The position numbers and the translations under genes were made by a program. A DNA stretch of 64,000 nt. Source: Edolisoma coerulescens (lineage: Eukaryota; Chordata; Aves; Passeriformes; Campephagidae). This document shows positions 48,838 to 61,054 of the stretch, in pieces; the stretch's first letter is position 1; the number at the start of each line of letters is the position of its first letter. The notes below the pieces were generated by a model, which was not told where the DNA came from, made no database searches, and worked only from the letters and a program-made list of their open reading frames with translations. The stretch is taken from contig VWZW01007179.1 in the NCBI GenBank assembly GCA_013397115.1, forward strand, positions 492,579 to 556,578, given 5' to 3'.

Positions 48838-48955
48838 CTAATATCCTCATTGCACAGACTGCATCTGAGACAGAGACTGGAGCCTAGCTCCCTAATAAGA
48901 TTTAAATATATAATTTCTATTGGTTTCACTACGAATCAAGGCACTTTAGATGCTC
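48838..48955. repeat. Possible fossil amniote repeat
   Basis: GAGCCTAGCTCCCTAATAAG and later TTCTATTGGTTTCACTACGA, then AGGCACTTTAGATGC, resemble arms of old palindromic amniote elements ('cctagctcccattgatttcaatggga ... ggcac'). The preceding TAATATCCTCATTGCACAGA resembles the start of a reverse MIR core. Both matches are weak. Confidence 0.25.
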
Positions 48956-51900
48956 TGTAACAGGCAGGGTTTTTTTCCAGAAAATACATGTTGGAGGATG
49001 GAACTGAGCTGGCATGTTTTGCATTCATGGTTACCTCTTTAATCACAGAACCCACTTCCCCAGCTGGGGAAGACTGTGGCTCTTCCTCACTGTGTAATAG
49101 CCTGCAGGAGGGAAGGGGAAGGAGGGGGAGAAGGATGTTTTTGTTTTCCCTTTATCATTTTTGGAGGTGATCAGATGCTGCAGTATTCTGCAAGAACGGG
49201 GTAAATAACAGAGTCCATCGTCTGATGGCAGCTGCTCATTTGCACTGTCTCACTTCGGGGCGTTGTTTCTTGCTTGTGTTTCCAGAGAAATTTCCTCCTG
49301 GAGTAATGATGAAAAACTAGTCACAAATCAACACAATTCAGAATATATGAGAATCATAAAATATTGCAAAATCAAGCAAACAATGCAAAAACTCAGTGCT
49401 TTCATCGTGCAGGGAAAGGCCTCCAGAACACCAAGGAATTTTGGAACTGTTTCAGAGACTCAGAAATCATGAAACTTGGATATTTTTCATCTCAAGGCTT
49501 TTCCTTCTCTCTTACCCTCTCTCCTCCCCAATGAATCACTCAGTAAAAGAATACATTACCTGGAAACACAGCAGGAGTCTTGGCCTTAGTATAAGAGAGC
49601 AGATTATAATGAGTATCATACTAAAGAAGAGGGAATAAAGAGCACTAGCAGCCAAAAAAGATAGGCAATTTGAGGGATATGATGTAACTCAGACAAGATG
49701 TCAGTGATGGGCTGGAAATAAAACAATGTCAGTCACTGTGAATTAATTATTCTTCTATAAAAACAAATCAGTGGAGCAGCATAGCACACAGTTGTACTGA
49801 GTCAGGAGGTTTGGCTGTCAGACAGGGAAGTGGTCACTTCACTGCCCCAGGGCATGTGGGAGGGGCTGGTGGGTACTGAGAGTCCCATTGCAGGGTAGGC
49901 AGGTTCTCGGAGTAGTGGAAAAATTGCAATTTCCATTACAATCCCTTTGTATAGAAGAGCTCATAAAGCCAGCCAGAAAATTTTGCTTTAGGCTGTAACT
50001 GAGCTGACAAGGTCTCAGCACAAGAGCGAGTGCATCCAGTGGGGAACGCTCTTCACTGTGGAGAACGAGGTTTGATTTAATGAATGAGAGAAGGTAAGGC
50101 CATAATTCTTCTCTTGGAGGGAAGGAGAACAAGCAAAACATTTAAACGCACTCAGTACCAATTCATGGGACTATTGGGAAGTGCAGGTGTGTTTTACATC
50201 AGCCACAGATGTGCCTGCAAGGCCACAGAACCGCTGCTCTGCTTCATGGCAGAGTTTGGTCTCATGCGTTGCTTGGCACTTTGAAATATCTGAGGAAAAA
50301 GTCCTAAATGTGCCCAGGCCTGGACTTTGTCTCCTCCTTCAAAGCAGGGCTTACTCCACCTTTCTGCTGCACCCTAGACTGTGATAATCTCACCCTCCTT
50401 AGATGGGGAAGGTGGAGGCACAGAATCCCCCCCGAGTGCCCACAGAGCAGAATTTGCCATCACATCTCGCTGTCTCTGTCGTCCTCTGGGTAGCTGTAGC
50501 AAAACAGCCTGTAAATGGTGTTGGAGATTGAACTGCCCAAAGCCCTTGGGGGTTTGTAATGATGCTCCAGCGTTTCTTACAGATAATTTGGAAACAAATC
50601 CGTGCTCTTAATCATGTCCTTTATTCCATGCTGACAGTGCTTCCCATCCTTACAGTCAGCATTCATCAAAAAACAACAATTAGCTGGAGAAGAGTTGAAA
50701 CAGGGACAGGGGCCCATACTCAGTTGGGTGGGCAGGATGGGTGTGAAGTTTCTATCTGCATCTTTTCTAAGCTATCACATTTTTCCCCTCTGAGCCAAGA
50801 TTTAGCTGAAGAGGTGGGTTCAGAGTCACACTGTCAATTCCCTTGCTGAGCATTTGGCTTGTGCTGTTAGTGAACACTTGAGGCTTCTGAGGGCTTCTAA
50901 AGTGAACTGCTGCAGGCACAAGTGTAATATTTTACAGCAAAAAAAAACCCAAACCCCTTTTTTTAGTGTTTCCATCTTCTGGGCTTACATTGTATATACA
51001 TGGAGTAGTTGATAGCCAAAGGAGATGACTTTTTTTGGCTGGGATTTTCAGAGAGACTTGGAGGAGCACCATTAGCAGTTATCAGTGATGACAAATTCTG
51101 TTGGAGCTGTAACTTTCTCAACAAGGAGGAGTTTAACAAGTCACTGCAGGGGGAATGAAGCGTTGAAGTTGCAGCTCTTTGAGTGCCCCTAAGAGCTGCT
51201 CCTTCCCAGCTACCCAGTAAATGAGCAAAGGCTCAGTTAAGAAGTGAGGTTTCTCGTATGCAGGAAATGCTGTAGCAGCTAGAAAGAGGCAATTACTGTC
51301 AGATAATCGAGTGCCCAGAGGTTCATGCTGAGGGTAATCCCTCAGTAACCCCTGCCCATACCCTTTGAAGATCCCAGGCTCCGACTGCTGCGCAGACACA
51401 GGGGCTCAGCAGTACACGGAGCTCCCCGAGCCTGTAGTCAGCACAACATCTTATTTTCTTCACCAAAATCTTCCTGTGAGATTTTAAGCAGCGGCAGATG
51501 GTGACATCAACATGTACATCACCACTTTTTAACGTTTAGGGGTTTTATTGCATTCACGAGTTTGAGAGCAAATGAGTCGCTCACACCTTCCTTGGATGAG
51601 TGGACAAACACAAGTTCAAACTCTGGGGGTGAAACCTGGTTTCTCCAGTCCCCTGTTGTGCTTGGACTTGAAAGAAGAGGTTTCTATAACTCACGAACTT
51701 GCAGGTGTAAGGGAATCCCTTTCTGCTTATGCATTTACCTGCTGTGCGTATTTTCACACACATTTTGGAGTCCAGTGTGAAATGTGCTTCAGTATTTGCC
51801 ACTGAGTAATCAAAAACCATCTTGGAACTCTTTCAAAGGATCACTAGCAAAAATGCTTGTTTTATCTGTGTACATATGTTAGTCTGTAATTTGGAAATGC

Positions 51901-53019
51901 CTGCTTTATGGATTTGATCCATCTAGATATCCTTAAACAGCTTTTCTCTCAAGGGGTCCCTAAAGTCTGCCAGCTCTGTCACAGTGGGATTTATCCCTGG
52001 GGAGTGTTGTAGCCCAGAGTGGGATAGTGTGATGCTAATGGCACTCAGAAATGCCCTGCACTGATAATTGCACAAAATGGATGGGGCAAAGGGGCAGTGG
52101 GGCTGCCCACTTGAAGGCATTCACATCCCCACGGGTGATATTTGGGCCAGGCTACACATTTAGGTTAATGCTGAAACCATGGGGAATAAAGGTCAGACGC
52201 CTTTGGTGGGGTGTCCCAATGAAAATACTGGGTTTAAATGGAGCATCAGTTTCCCTGTCTTAGGTGAGGACAGAGGATAAACATGTTGGTGAATGATGAG
52301 TGGCCTGAAGTGCTATCAAAGGCTCCTTTCAGGCAGATGTGCAAAATCCCTCTATTCTCTGCCCCCCTCCCCCTGCTCCAAACACAGATATTTCAAGGTT
52401 ATAAATGGGGAGAAAATCTCTGGAGAGGAAGATATTGCAAATAAAATCTAATCTATAAATGTCTCTCTTTAAAGGCACAGCCCAAGCTCTCCATTTTATC
52501 TTCTTGACAAAGCAAAACAACTCAATTTTGAACTTGCTCACATTGATTTTACATCAGGGAATTCCACCAATTTCTGGGGGATTATTGATCTAAGTGAGAT
52601 CAAAATCCATGCTTTTTCTTTCTTTTCCTTCAAAATTCTTTTTCATCTATTGATTATGGTTGTGTGATGTGGCTTATTGGCTCTGAGCTAATAATGACCA
52701 AGTGCTTTGGGACAAACCGAATTGCTTAATGGGCCACAACACCAGAATTGATCCCTATAATGACCCAGAAATTAATTAAAGTAATCATTCTCATGCAGTC
52801 ACGTACCAGGGAGTCTCTAGGATTGTCACCCAGCTGGCTACAGTATTTAAGCCCATGCAATTCCAGCTGTTGGAAATTGAAGGGTTCATCCACATCTTAC
52901 ATCTCTAAGTGGGGTCAGCAGGCTGTGACCCTCAACATGACCCTGACAGGCCAGGTCTCTGTAGCACAGTCAGGATCAAGCCAACTCTAAGCAATAGCAG
53001 TTCTTGCCCTCGTTTCTTC

Positions 53020-53035
53020 TTTTTTTTTTTTTTTT
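53020..53035. repeat. T16 homopolymer
   Basis: A run of 16 T followed by GAGGGG. No associated retroposon body is visible on either side. Confidence 0.85.
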
Positions 53036-54789
53036 GAGGGGTCAGATGGTTCACATTTATGAAAGGATATATTTCTTCTTGATCACTGAGAGACAGCAAT
53101 CATTTCTCGCAGCGTTTACAAGTCTTGGTGTTTTTTAAAATGCATTTACAGCGCTTGGCTTCCTTAGCGAGCAGATCCAGATGTAGGGTAAAAGCTGCAG
53201 GCCAGGGAGGGTGTGTGCTGAGCAGAGCTGTAGCTTGTTCTTCCCAGTCCGAAGGGAGAAGGCTACGGGTTAGTCGTGTAGAATGACATAAACCCTTGTC
53301 AGATGGCATGCGGGGGCTTGCAGGGCAAACCAGAGTCCAAGCTCAGATCTGGAATGTGCTAAGGGCAGGAGCAGCTCTGTCTTGGTGGGAGAGTGAAGGA
53401 GTTGGAGGCCACATGAAGTGAGTATGTGGCAGCTGGTGGCACTGATGGGGCACTAGACCCCCTCCTTAATGCCTTTGCATAAATCCACAAGCACATACTG
53501 GATTTTGAGGCTAAAATGTCTGATTTCTTCTCTGCTCCGGCTGTCCATTGAACTTTGCAGTTCACCAAGCTGCCCCTGACTCAGAGAGGTTGCAGTAAGC
53601 AGCAGGCTGGGCCCCATGCTTTTGTAAGAATGTTTTTTTTTACAGTATCCTTCTTCTGTAATTCCACATGGGCCTCTTCGTCCTTTCAGTAAAACCACTG
53701 CAAACCAGTGAATTCCTCCCATGTCCAGGGGTGTGGTGCAGAATGAGACATGGTGCTTAAAGCAGATTCAGCCCAGGAGGCTCAGAAGTGAACATGTGCG
53801 TGGGAAATATTGAGGCCGAGGGAGCAAAATGCTTTCACAGAAGATGAGGAATACACATTCATGGACAAATCTCCTTTCCAGCTTCCAGCCTGCATGTTAG
53901 CATGAACAAAGAGCATAGTCCATTCCACATCCACACCTACCCCCTCTTCCTCTCTGCCTGGTTTCTGAGATTACTGGCAATGCTCCTGCTGTTAGGGTGA
54001 TGTTTTCCTCTGGCACATGGAGCAATACTTCTAAAGTTACCCAAGCAACCCAAGTCACAAGCCCCTGCTCCTCCCTGTGGGGTGAACCAAATCTGGGGAC
54101 CTCTGGGACATTGTCCTTAAAGCGTCTCTGTAATTTGAACTATCACACTAATGCAGAATCACCATCTGCTGCCTCTGTTCTGTGTGGTGCAGATCCACTG
54201 AGCTCAGAGGCATTAAGGAACCTCTGGAGACTGTTTTATTGCCAGGTGATGAAATCCCAGAAAGGAAGAAATTAGAAATCAAAAGGGGAAACCAGAATGG
54301 CATGTGGTGTGGTCACGGTGCAGGGGAGGAGCAAAGTCAGGCAATTGTTTCTGTTTGGAAAATGAATTTGTTTCAGCTGTAAAAGTTGATGGTTATCACC
54401 TGCACAAGGTTTCATCAAGAGCCATCAGTCGCATTCCCCTTCTGTCTGCTCTGTAGCCTTCATTTGGGGTCGGCAGGGAAGGGGTTAAGTGCTGCTCCCC
54501 AGCAGAAGGGAGGCCTCAGCTGCATGCCCTGAGTGCACGGGGTGCCGGGGCAGGGACAGCTGTCCTGGGTGAAGGGATTCCCTCACATATGAAATTAATT
54601 TGCTCCAGCAAACTTGCCCGACTGACTTCCGTCTGTGTGGAGGTCGGAGTTTGTGCAGGTTTGGGGTCGGGTGAAAATTGTGCTTTCTCCCTCTCCTATT
54701 CATTTTTCTCTTATGAGGGTTTGTTGTTTTTGGGTTGAACAGCAGGGATTTTTGGAAGTTGGCTTTTCTGCAGTGCTCTAAACTTAGGA

Positions 54790-54812
54790 TTTTTTTTTTT
54801 TTTTTTGGGGGG
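54790..54812. repeat. T17-G6 homopolymer junction
   Basis: A run of 17 T passes directly into six G and then AGGG. It is likely unstable in length and error-prone to sequence. Confidence 0.85.
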
Positions 54813-55543
54813 AGGGTACTATTTGGATGCTGATTCTGTGAAGCTGTTTTCTTGCTCTGTCTATACCTCTTCCATGGAAGAAAAATATCAAATGGGGAGA
54901 GAAGATGTCTCAGGAGATTAAACCAAAGAAGGGAATAGGAGGGAAAGAAACAAATATTGATGAAACAGTACAATAGATCTGAGATATCTTAACAGAAAAA
55001 TTTCTACAAAAATGTCCCCAGATTTCTGTATTTGAACAAGTGGTCCTTGCTGGTATCTAAACCTTTAAGCACAGAGTTACTTTCCCCAGAGCAGACTCAG
55101 TCCTGGTAGTGGGAATCCACTGCAGCCCCTCCATGCTTTACCTGTCCTGCAGGGAAGGAGGCTGATGTTACCTGGCTGTTTGTTTCTGCAAGCAGAGAGC
55201 AGATTTTCAACAGTATCCTGGAATCACAGGGCTTTGTAAGGTATGGATAAATCCTCACAATTGCTGGGAGAAGGGCTTTGTTTTAACTCCTCTGGCCAGA
55301 TATGGTCTCTGCCTTGAAAACACTGTACAGTGTGAATGAAGAGTGAGTGATTTTGGGTTTTCTGTCTCTTGGAAGGAGCAATTGGCTATATAGGGCTCGT
55401 TAATTATTGATGCCCACATTTAAGAGGGAAATAGGGAGATTCCTTGCCCTGTGCAGAGCAGCACTACAGAAGGAAACAGATGCTGGATGTGTCTGTTTAA
55501 TCACACCCTGGGGCAGATGCCCAAGGAATGGGCTGAGCCTCGT

Positions 55544-55560
55544 GTCTGTCTGTCTGTCTG
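55544..55560. repeat. Short (TCTG)n tandem repeat
   Basis: About four units of TCTG. It is a minor simple repeat. Confidence 0.8.
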
Positions 55561-56319
55561 GTGTGCTGTAGGCACAAGCCAGCTGTGGATTAGCCTTGCC
55601 AAAGAAATAGAAGGATAATTGGGCTTTGGATAGCCTTTTAGTTCCAAGACCACCCTTGCCTTGCATTTCATCCAATGCTAAAATGGAAGGATACTTTAGT
55701 GGCTGCAGAGTTCTAGAATCAGCAGCCTATCATGAAGCAAGCCCTAGGGTGCTGCTGGGGATCCTGGAACTGTCAGGGCAGCAGCAGAACCGGTCTGCTC
55801 TGTCCTGGTGGGTTGTGTAATGTGCTCAGACAAAGAATTATACACCCGGCCAGCCTCGGTTCATGAAGGTCGCTGAGGGCTGCTCATTAGGCAGCAAAGA
55901 TGAAAGTGCTGTTGCATCCCTTAATTCAAGGGCAGTAGATGAGACTGGAATCGATTGTTCAATAGTGCTGAAGATAATAAAGTTGAGATTTCATAGTGTC
56001 TGCCCAGGCTGGTCAGGACACACAAACACAGAGCTTCAGCTGTGTTCACAGGGAAGAAAACTCTGTAATTCCCTGGGAGCTTCAGGAAGTCCAGCTGGTC
56101 CCTGAGTGCTGCTCTGTTCCTCAGTGTCTCTCTGCAGGAAGACACCTCTCGTGTCCAAGGGGGTGTAAATAACTTTAGAGAGGGGATTTTCTTCTCAGAA
56201 AGGTTAGGCAGGACAAGCACTCGGGGTGGATAACCCTGGAGGAATTAAAAGCAAAGGTCTGGCACGTTTCCCTCTTCAAATATATCTGAACTCTCCTGCC
56301 ATGAACAAAGACCTGTTTT

Positions 56320-56640
56320 AATTTTCTTGCTCATAAACATGACTCATTTTTATAAACAAGAGGAGAAATCTTATTTCTGCTTCGAAGTCTTAAAGTGCAA
56401 TTAGCAAAGGCAATTCAAGGACTTGCCCAGTACTCAGTTAGGGATAACAAGCACTTACCAATTAAATCCCTTTTGCTTTGAAAATCTGATTCCTTCAACA
56501 CAAAGAAAAACTGTTACCGCTGTCTTTTCACCCTATTTTAAAAAATTAGAAAATATTTAGTTTAATTTGGCACTAATTAATTTTCAGCCAATTTTATATA
56601 AGCCATTTTCCTCTTCAAAGTCTCCTTTTTGATCTATCAC
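56320..56640. promoter_or_regulatory. Candidate conserved non-coding element
   Basis: An AT-rich, non-repetitive block with GCTCATAAACATGACTC, AAAGTGCAATTAGCAAAGG, TTGGCACTAATTAATTTTC and TTATATAAGCC. The mixture of homeodomain, forkhead and TATA-like words suggests a regulatory element. Composition is the only evidence. Confidence 0.27.
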
Positions 56641-57525
56641 AGCTGTTGTACTGACACATTCCACGACCAATTTATGTCCCATCTTTCCGTGCCCAGCAAA
56701 GGCCAGTGTGGTACTACCTGAGCATTGTGGGCATAAATTAACGTATGAAAATCTTGTTTTATTGATGTTGCTGTTTACTAATTACTTTTCTCCAGGGTGT
56801 GTGTGTTTGTATGTAAAATCACAGCAGCATTATATCCTAAGAGATGGGTTTGGGTGTAACGAGAAGATGACCCAAGATTGAAGCCAAAGCCAAGAGAGTG
56901 GAGCTTGTGACTTGTAGAAACGTGGCTTTGATTAAAATGCTGTTTGTGCAGCGTTAGCACACATGGCTCCTCTGCCAAGCCACTTCTTGCTGCCAGCTTT
57001 GCAGTGCTGCTCGCTGTGCTGGTGTCACTGAGCTCTGCTTAATTAGCTGAACTCCTACGTACATGCAAACTTCTGAATGCACAGCGACGTTATGGAACGG
57101 CTCGAGCCTGCTCCTGAATTTATACCCTTTTTTAGATGATGGTAGCTAGATTCAGATCACTTCTCTGAGAAGTGCAAGCACTGCATGTCCAAGCTCTCGG
57201 GTTTCTGAGTGACTAATTGCAATGTGAACCAGTTTGTAACGGGAGTGGCTCAGTGGTCAATAGGACAATGCTCAGCAGTCATGTTCATGAGTGACCAAAT
57301 AATTTTTCAGAAAATGCTCAAGGATGTTATTACCCAAGGAGAAGGAACCCCTTCTCTGACTTGATGTAATGAGCAGGAGAGTTATTTGTCCTGCTAAAAT
57401 GCTGAACAGTCTTCCTGTCCCACCAAAGTGGCTCTGCTGTCCTAGGTGGCCTAGGTCAGAGAGAGAATTTATTGGACGGTGTGTCACATGCAGCTCTGAT
57501 GTGTTTTTTCCTGGGAGTAGCTGAG

Positions 57526-57590
57526 ATAATGACCCTGGAAGAAGATCCTAGAGAGTCTCTTGGGTCATCAAGTCCAGTCCAGTGCAATTT
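57526..57590 (-). mobile_element. Possible CR1 3'-end fragment
   Basis: GGAAGAAGATCCTAGAGAG, then GGGTCATCAAGTCCAGTCC, resembles the reverse-complement CR1 end 'ggaagggacctcgggaggtcatcaagtccagccc'. Only about 60 bases match and no further CR1 blocks follow, so it is tentative. Confidence 0.3.
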
Positions 57591-58012
57591 CACTCGACTT
57601 TCTGCAATACTCTCCTTTAAAGCCGAGTTGAGCTCGCAGGAAGATTTTTGAGAGGAGGGGGGGAGGAAGGTAGAGCAGGTTGGGTTAAAGACATCACTGT
57701 AGGATAGAGTTTGTGTCTCCATACAAAAATACCAGTTTTCCTCTGAAAGTTACACTCCTTGTTGCCATTTCTAGAGCAGGGTAAGTGGCCAGGGGCTGCC
57801 CCTGGGCTGGAGAAGGGCTCAGGAACCACCCCAGGACTGAGCTGCCTGGCTGCTGCTACTGCCCATCACCTTCTGAGATCCACCACAAAATAGCCAGCAA
57901 GGAGTTAAACACAATGCAGAAAATAATGCTTCCCTTATTTTCTCCTTCTTTCCCCTCCTCCTCCCATGTGCTTTTATTTTTGTCTTGAGCTAAGTAGAAA
58001 TGTTGGTTTGGC

Positions 58013-58034
58013 TTTTTTTTTTTTTTTTTTTTTT
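58013..58034. repeat. T22 homopolymer
   Basis: The longest homopolymer in the window. It could be the reverse-complement tail of a lost retroposon, but no body is recognisable. Confidence 0.9.
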
Positions 58035-59092
58035 CCTTTGGCTTAGCTTATGTTGTTATTTGATTTTTACACAATCCTCAGGTACCTAATGAAATTGCCA
58101 CATGCTCAAGGGAAAACAAGTTTCATAACAGAATGACAGTAAAACGTTGCTAAAATCCTTTAGGATAGAGGAAGGATTAGAAGAAGAAAATGCAGAATAA
58201 TGTAGACATTCGTTTAAAGACAACAAAGGGTTCCTAGTCCACTGACATACCAGAATCCAACAGAAGTATTCATAATTACTAATAACAAAAGGCTGCTCTA
58301 TTATGGCTATTCCATTCAAACTAAAACACATGTAAAGCTTGTGTGCTAGTGAGTGTATTTTGATGATAGGTCTGGTTTAAACCTAATCTGCTGAAATACA
58401 GACAGGATAGGAACAATGCTTTCTCTGGGGATCAACAACTTTGTCCCTGAACAGCCTGCCTTATGTAAACACCCATAATTCTGTTAAAATTCATGCAGAC
58501 AGCTTGGATTAAAAAGAAACAAATATCAAGCAAATAAACAAAAGTCATGAGCAACAGGAGCTGGTAAAGTCATTGTGGGAAAAAGTGCTCTTTGAAGCAT
58601 ATGCCAGTGTATACTAAATCAAGAAAATTAATATTAAACACTACAGGTCACAGTATCGAACATATGTTCCACCTTCTGAGGAAGTAGCTAGAAACCCTCC
58701 TTCCAACAGTGGACATCTTGGTTAGCGTGCTTTTTAGTCTTAAAAAAACCCAGCCCTGAACTGATAACTGAGGTGTTCACCACTACTTTGGCCTTGACTT
58801 TTCATAGCACTGTAAAGAATAATGGTTCTGGCTTGGAGCTTGCAGCTGGCACTCATTTATTCAGCTGGGAATAAAGGTGGTTTACCCAAAAGATTTAGAT
58901 AGCTGTGGTTACATGGGTTATATTTTAACTCAGTAAGGATAGAAATGAAATTTCTCAAGTATTTGTTCCCTTCCAGTGCCTTTTAGTTCATCAAAAGGGA
59001 CAAAAATGTTGTCAACTTGGAGATGACACAATGACCCAGAGAAAAATTGGACTCTGCTTTAACTGTTGGCATAGGGAGAAAATTCCTTCTCC

Positions 59093-59180
59093 TTTGGGTT
59101 TTTTTGTTTGGTTTTGGAGGGGTTGTTTGGGGATTTTTGTTGTGGGGTGGGTTTTTTGTTTTGTTTTGTTTTTTTCTCTC
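59093..59180 (+). repeat. GT-rich low-complexity tract with G-runs
   Basis: Nearly 90 bases made almost only of G and T, with several G3-G4 runs (GGGG at 59118-59121, 59129-59132 and 59144-59147, GGG at 59149-59151) separated by T-rich loops. It could form a G-quadruplex, and on the other strand it is a C/A tract. Confidence 0.7.
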
Positions 59181-60209
59181 TTTTCCGTGTACTCTCACTC
59201 TTAAATAGAAGATGGAGGCCTTTGGAGAGACTGATGTTCCACATGTTCCCAGTGAATATGGGACCATTGGATGTTCCTTAAAATTTCTGCTCTTTCTGCT
59301 CCTGCCACCTGCCAGGTTTTTTTATCCCTGTTAAAGGTTCTGGGAAAAGTTTTGTGTGAGACATCCCTGAGACTCAACAGGACTGACTTCAGCCTTCTGT
59401 TTTTAGGGTAGGCTTCGAGACTGTGGGCACCCTACTTGGGTAGCCTTTGCCACAATTCAGGTCAGCTTTAATGTGGGCATTCCAAGAAATATTCCCTACC
59501 TTTAGATGAAGGGGCGGGGAGGAAAACTGTAGGAAGCTTCCCAAGTTGGTGGAAGAACATGGGAAAGAATGACTGTGCCTCTGGAATCCAGCGTATGGCC
59601 AGGGACCTTGGGCTGAGGGCAGGCTCTGGGATTCCTGGGCCAATAAGTTGTTTTTTTCTCTGGCTGTGTTCAAAGAAACCAAACTCTGTATGTTTGCAAG
59701 TAAATGGGGTTATACCACAGGTGCACCTGGCAGGTTTCAGTAACAAGGAAGAAAAATGAAAGCTTACAAGGTCTGGTTAATTATGGTAGTTCAGATGACA
59801 CACTTCAAAAGAGGAAAGTTTAATAACTGTTTAAGCAACTTCCTGTTCAAGGTGCTTTCTCTTTCAAAATTTCTGTTCAGTGGATTTTCACGGATCTTCC
59901 TGCTCAGGACCACTGAAAGTTGACCACCCCTGAGCTGAAAGCCTTTCAGTGGGGGTGCCATCTTTTCCTGATTCATGACCTTATCTCCAGTTCCTATGAG
60001 TGACCTTAGGAGAGGACTCTGCTGTGACCATGATTTACATCTTGTATGGGAGCTCTCTGGGATAAGATTGAGGAGAAGAATTGGCAAATCTTGCATTCAA
60101 AAAGCATTCTCTCAGGGCTTGGTATTTAGCTCAGTTTTCAATTTCAGCACTGCTTACTTGTGTTGGAAAAGTTATTTTTGGTTGCTTTCTGCGCTTCATT
60201 ATAATTCTG

Positions 60210-60480
60210 AAAATGACTAATTTGATGTGACATTTACTAATGTAGTATGATCAGACATAATTTGATCTTATTAACTCAGATCGTACCATATTAGCAAACA
60301 TCGGATTCTATTTGAGAAATTTACACATGCTGCAAATGTGGATACACCTTGAAATCATACTGTATTAGTATAATTTGTCACCTTAATGTTGTATTTGGTA
60401 AAGAATGTCAGGATATATTGCAATTTATAGCTGCCTACTTACAGATCTGCAAAGATTCAGATTGGCTCTGCTGCTGTCAT
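60210..60480. promoter_or_regulatory. Candidate conserved non-coding element
   Basis: A non-repetitive, AT-rich block with ATGACTAATTTGATGTGAC, TAATTTGATCTTATTAAC, ACATGCTGCAAATGTGG and GTATTAGTATAATTTG. Motif density and lack of repeat signature suggest an enhancer-type element. Inference only. Confidence 0.27.
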
Positions 60481-60616
60481 ATTGTTCTATCACTTAAAAA
60501 AAAAACCCTTTCTTGATGATACAAGACCACTGCAGTGCAAATACTTGATGTCTTCCTTTCCTTTGGAAATGCTTTCATTTCCTTGCATTTTGGTGTCTGA
60601 AATCTAAGTTAGCTGA

Positions 60617-60658
60617 GTGGAATAAAGAGCTCATCTTGTGGAATAAAGAGTTTATCTT
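60617..60658. repeat. 21-bp tandem duplication
   Basis: Two adjacent 21-base units (60617-60637 and 60638-60658) beginning GTGGAATAAAGAG differ at two positions, both C to T. Each unit contains AATAAA, so two polyadenylation-signal words sit 21 bases apart. Confidence 0.8.
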
Positions 60659-61053
60659 CCTAGCCGTGCGTGATGATGGCCAGTGTGGCCTGAGAAGTTT
60701 GCATGAAGTGGACAGCAACAGACACTGAAGTGGTGCAGCTGCATCAGCTCCAAATCAGCACCTTAACCTGTGTGCTGCTGCCTTTTGCTTTCCTGCTGGG
60801 CACCAAGCAAGTTTTTAAAAAGACTAAATATTTGTTGATGTTATTTACGAAGGAATGGAAAGGCCGGTTGCCTTTTATACCCGTGTGTAGTTGAGATAGT
60901 AACTCTCGTGTTCACCTCTCCCATTCTGCTCTGGAGCTGTGACTTCTCTTTGCCAGCTCAGGCTTAACTAGAAGTTTATCTCCTGTGTTCCTAGGTGAGA
61001 CTCTGCATCCTTTTCTTGCTGTTTTTTTGGGGGTTATTTTGTTTTGTTTTGTG

Positions 61054-61054
61054 N
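61054..61054. other. Single ambiguous base (N)
   Basis: The only unresolved base in the window. It sits inside a T/G-rich low-complexity stretch (61022-61061), so a local assembly or polishing uncertainty is likely. The long frames crossing it are not trusted. Confidence 0.95.
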
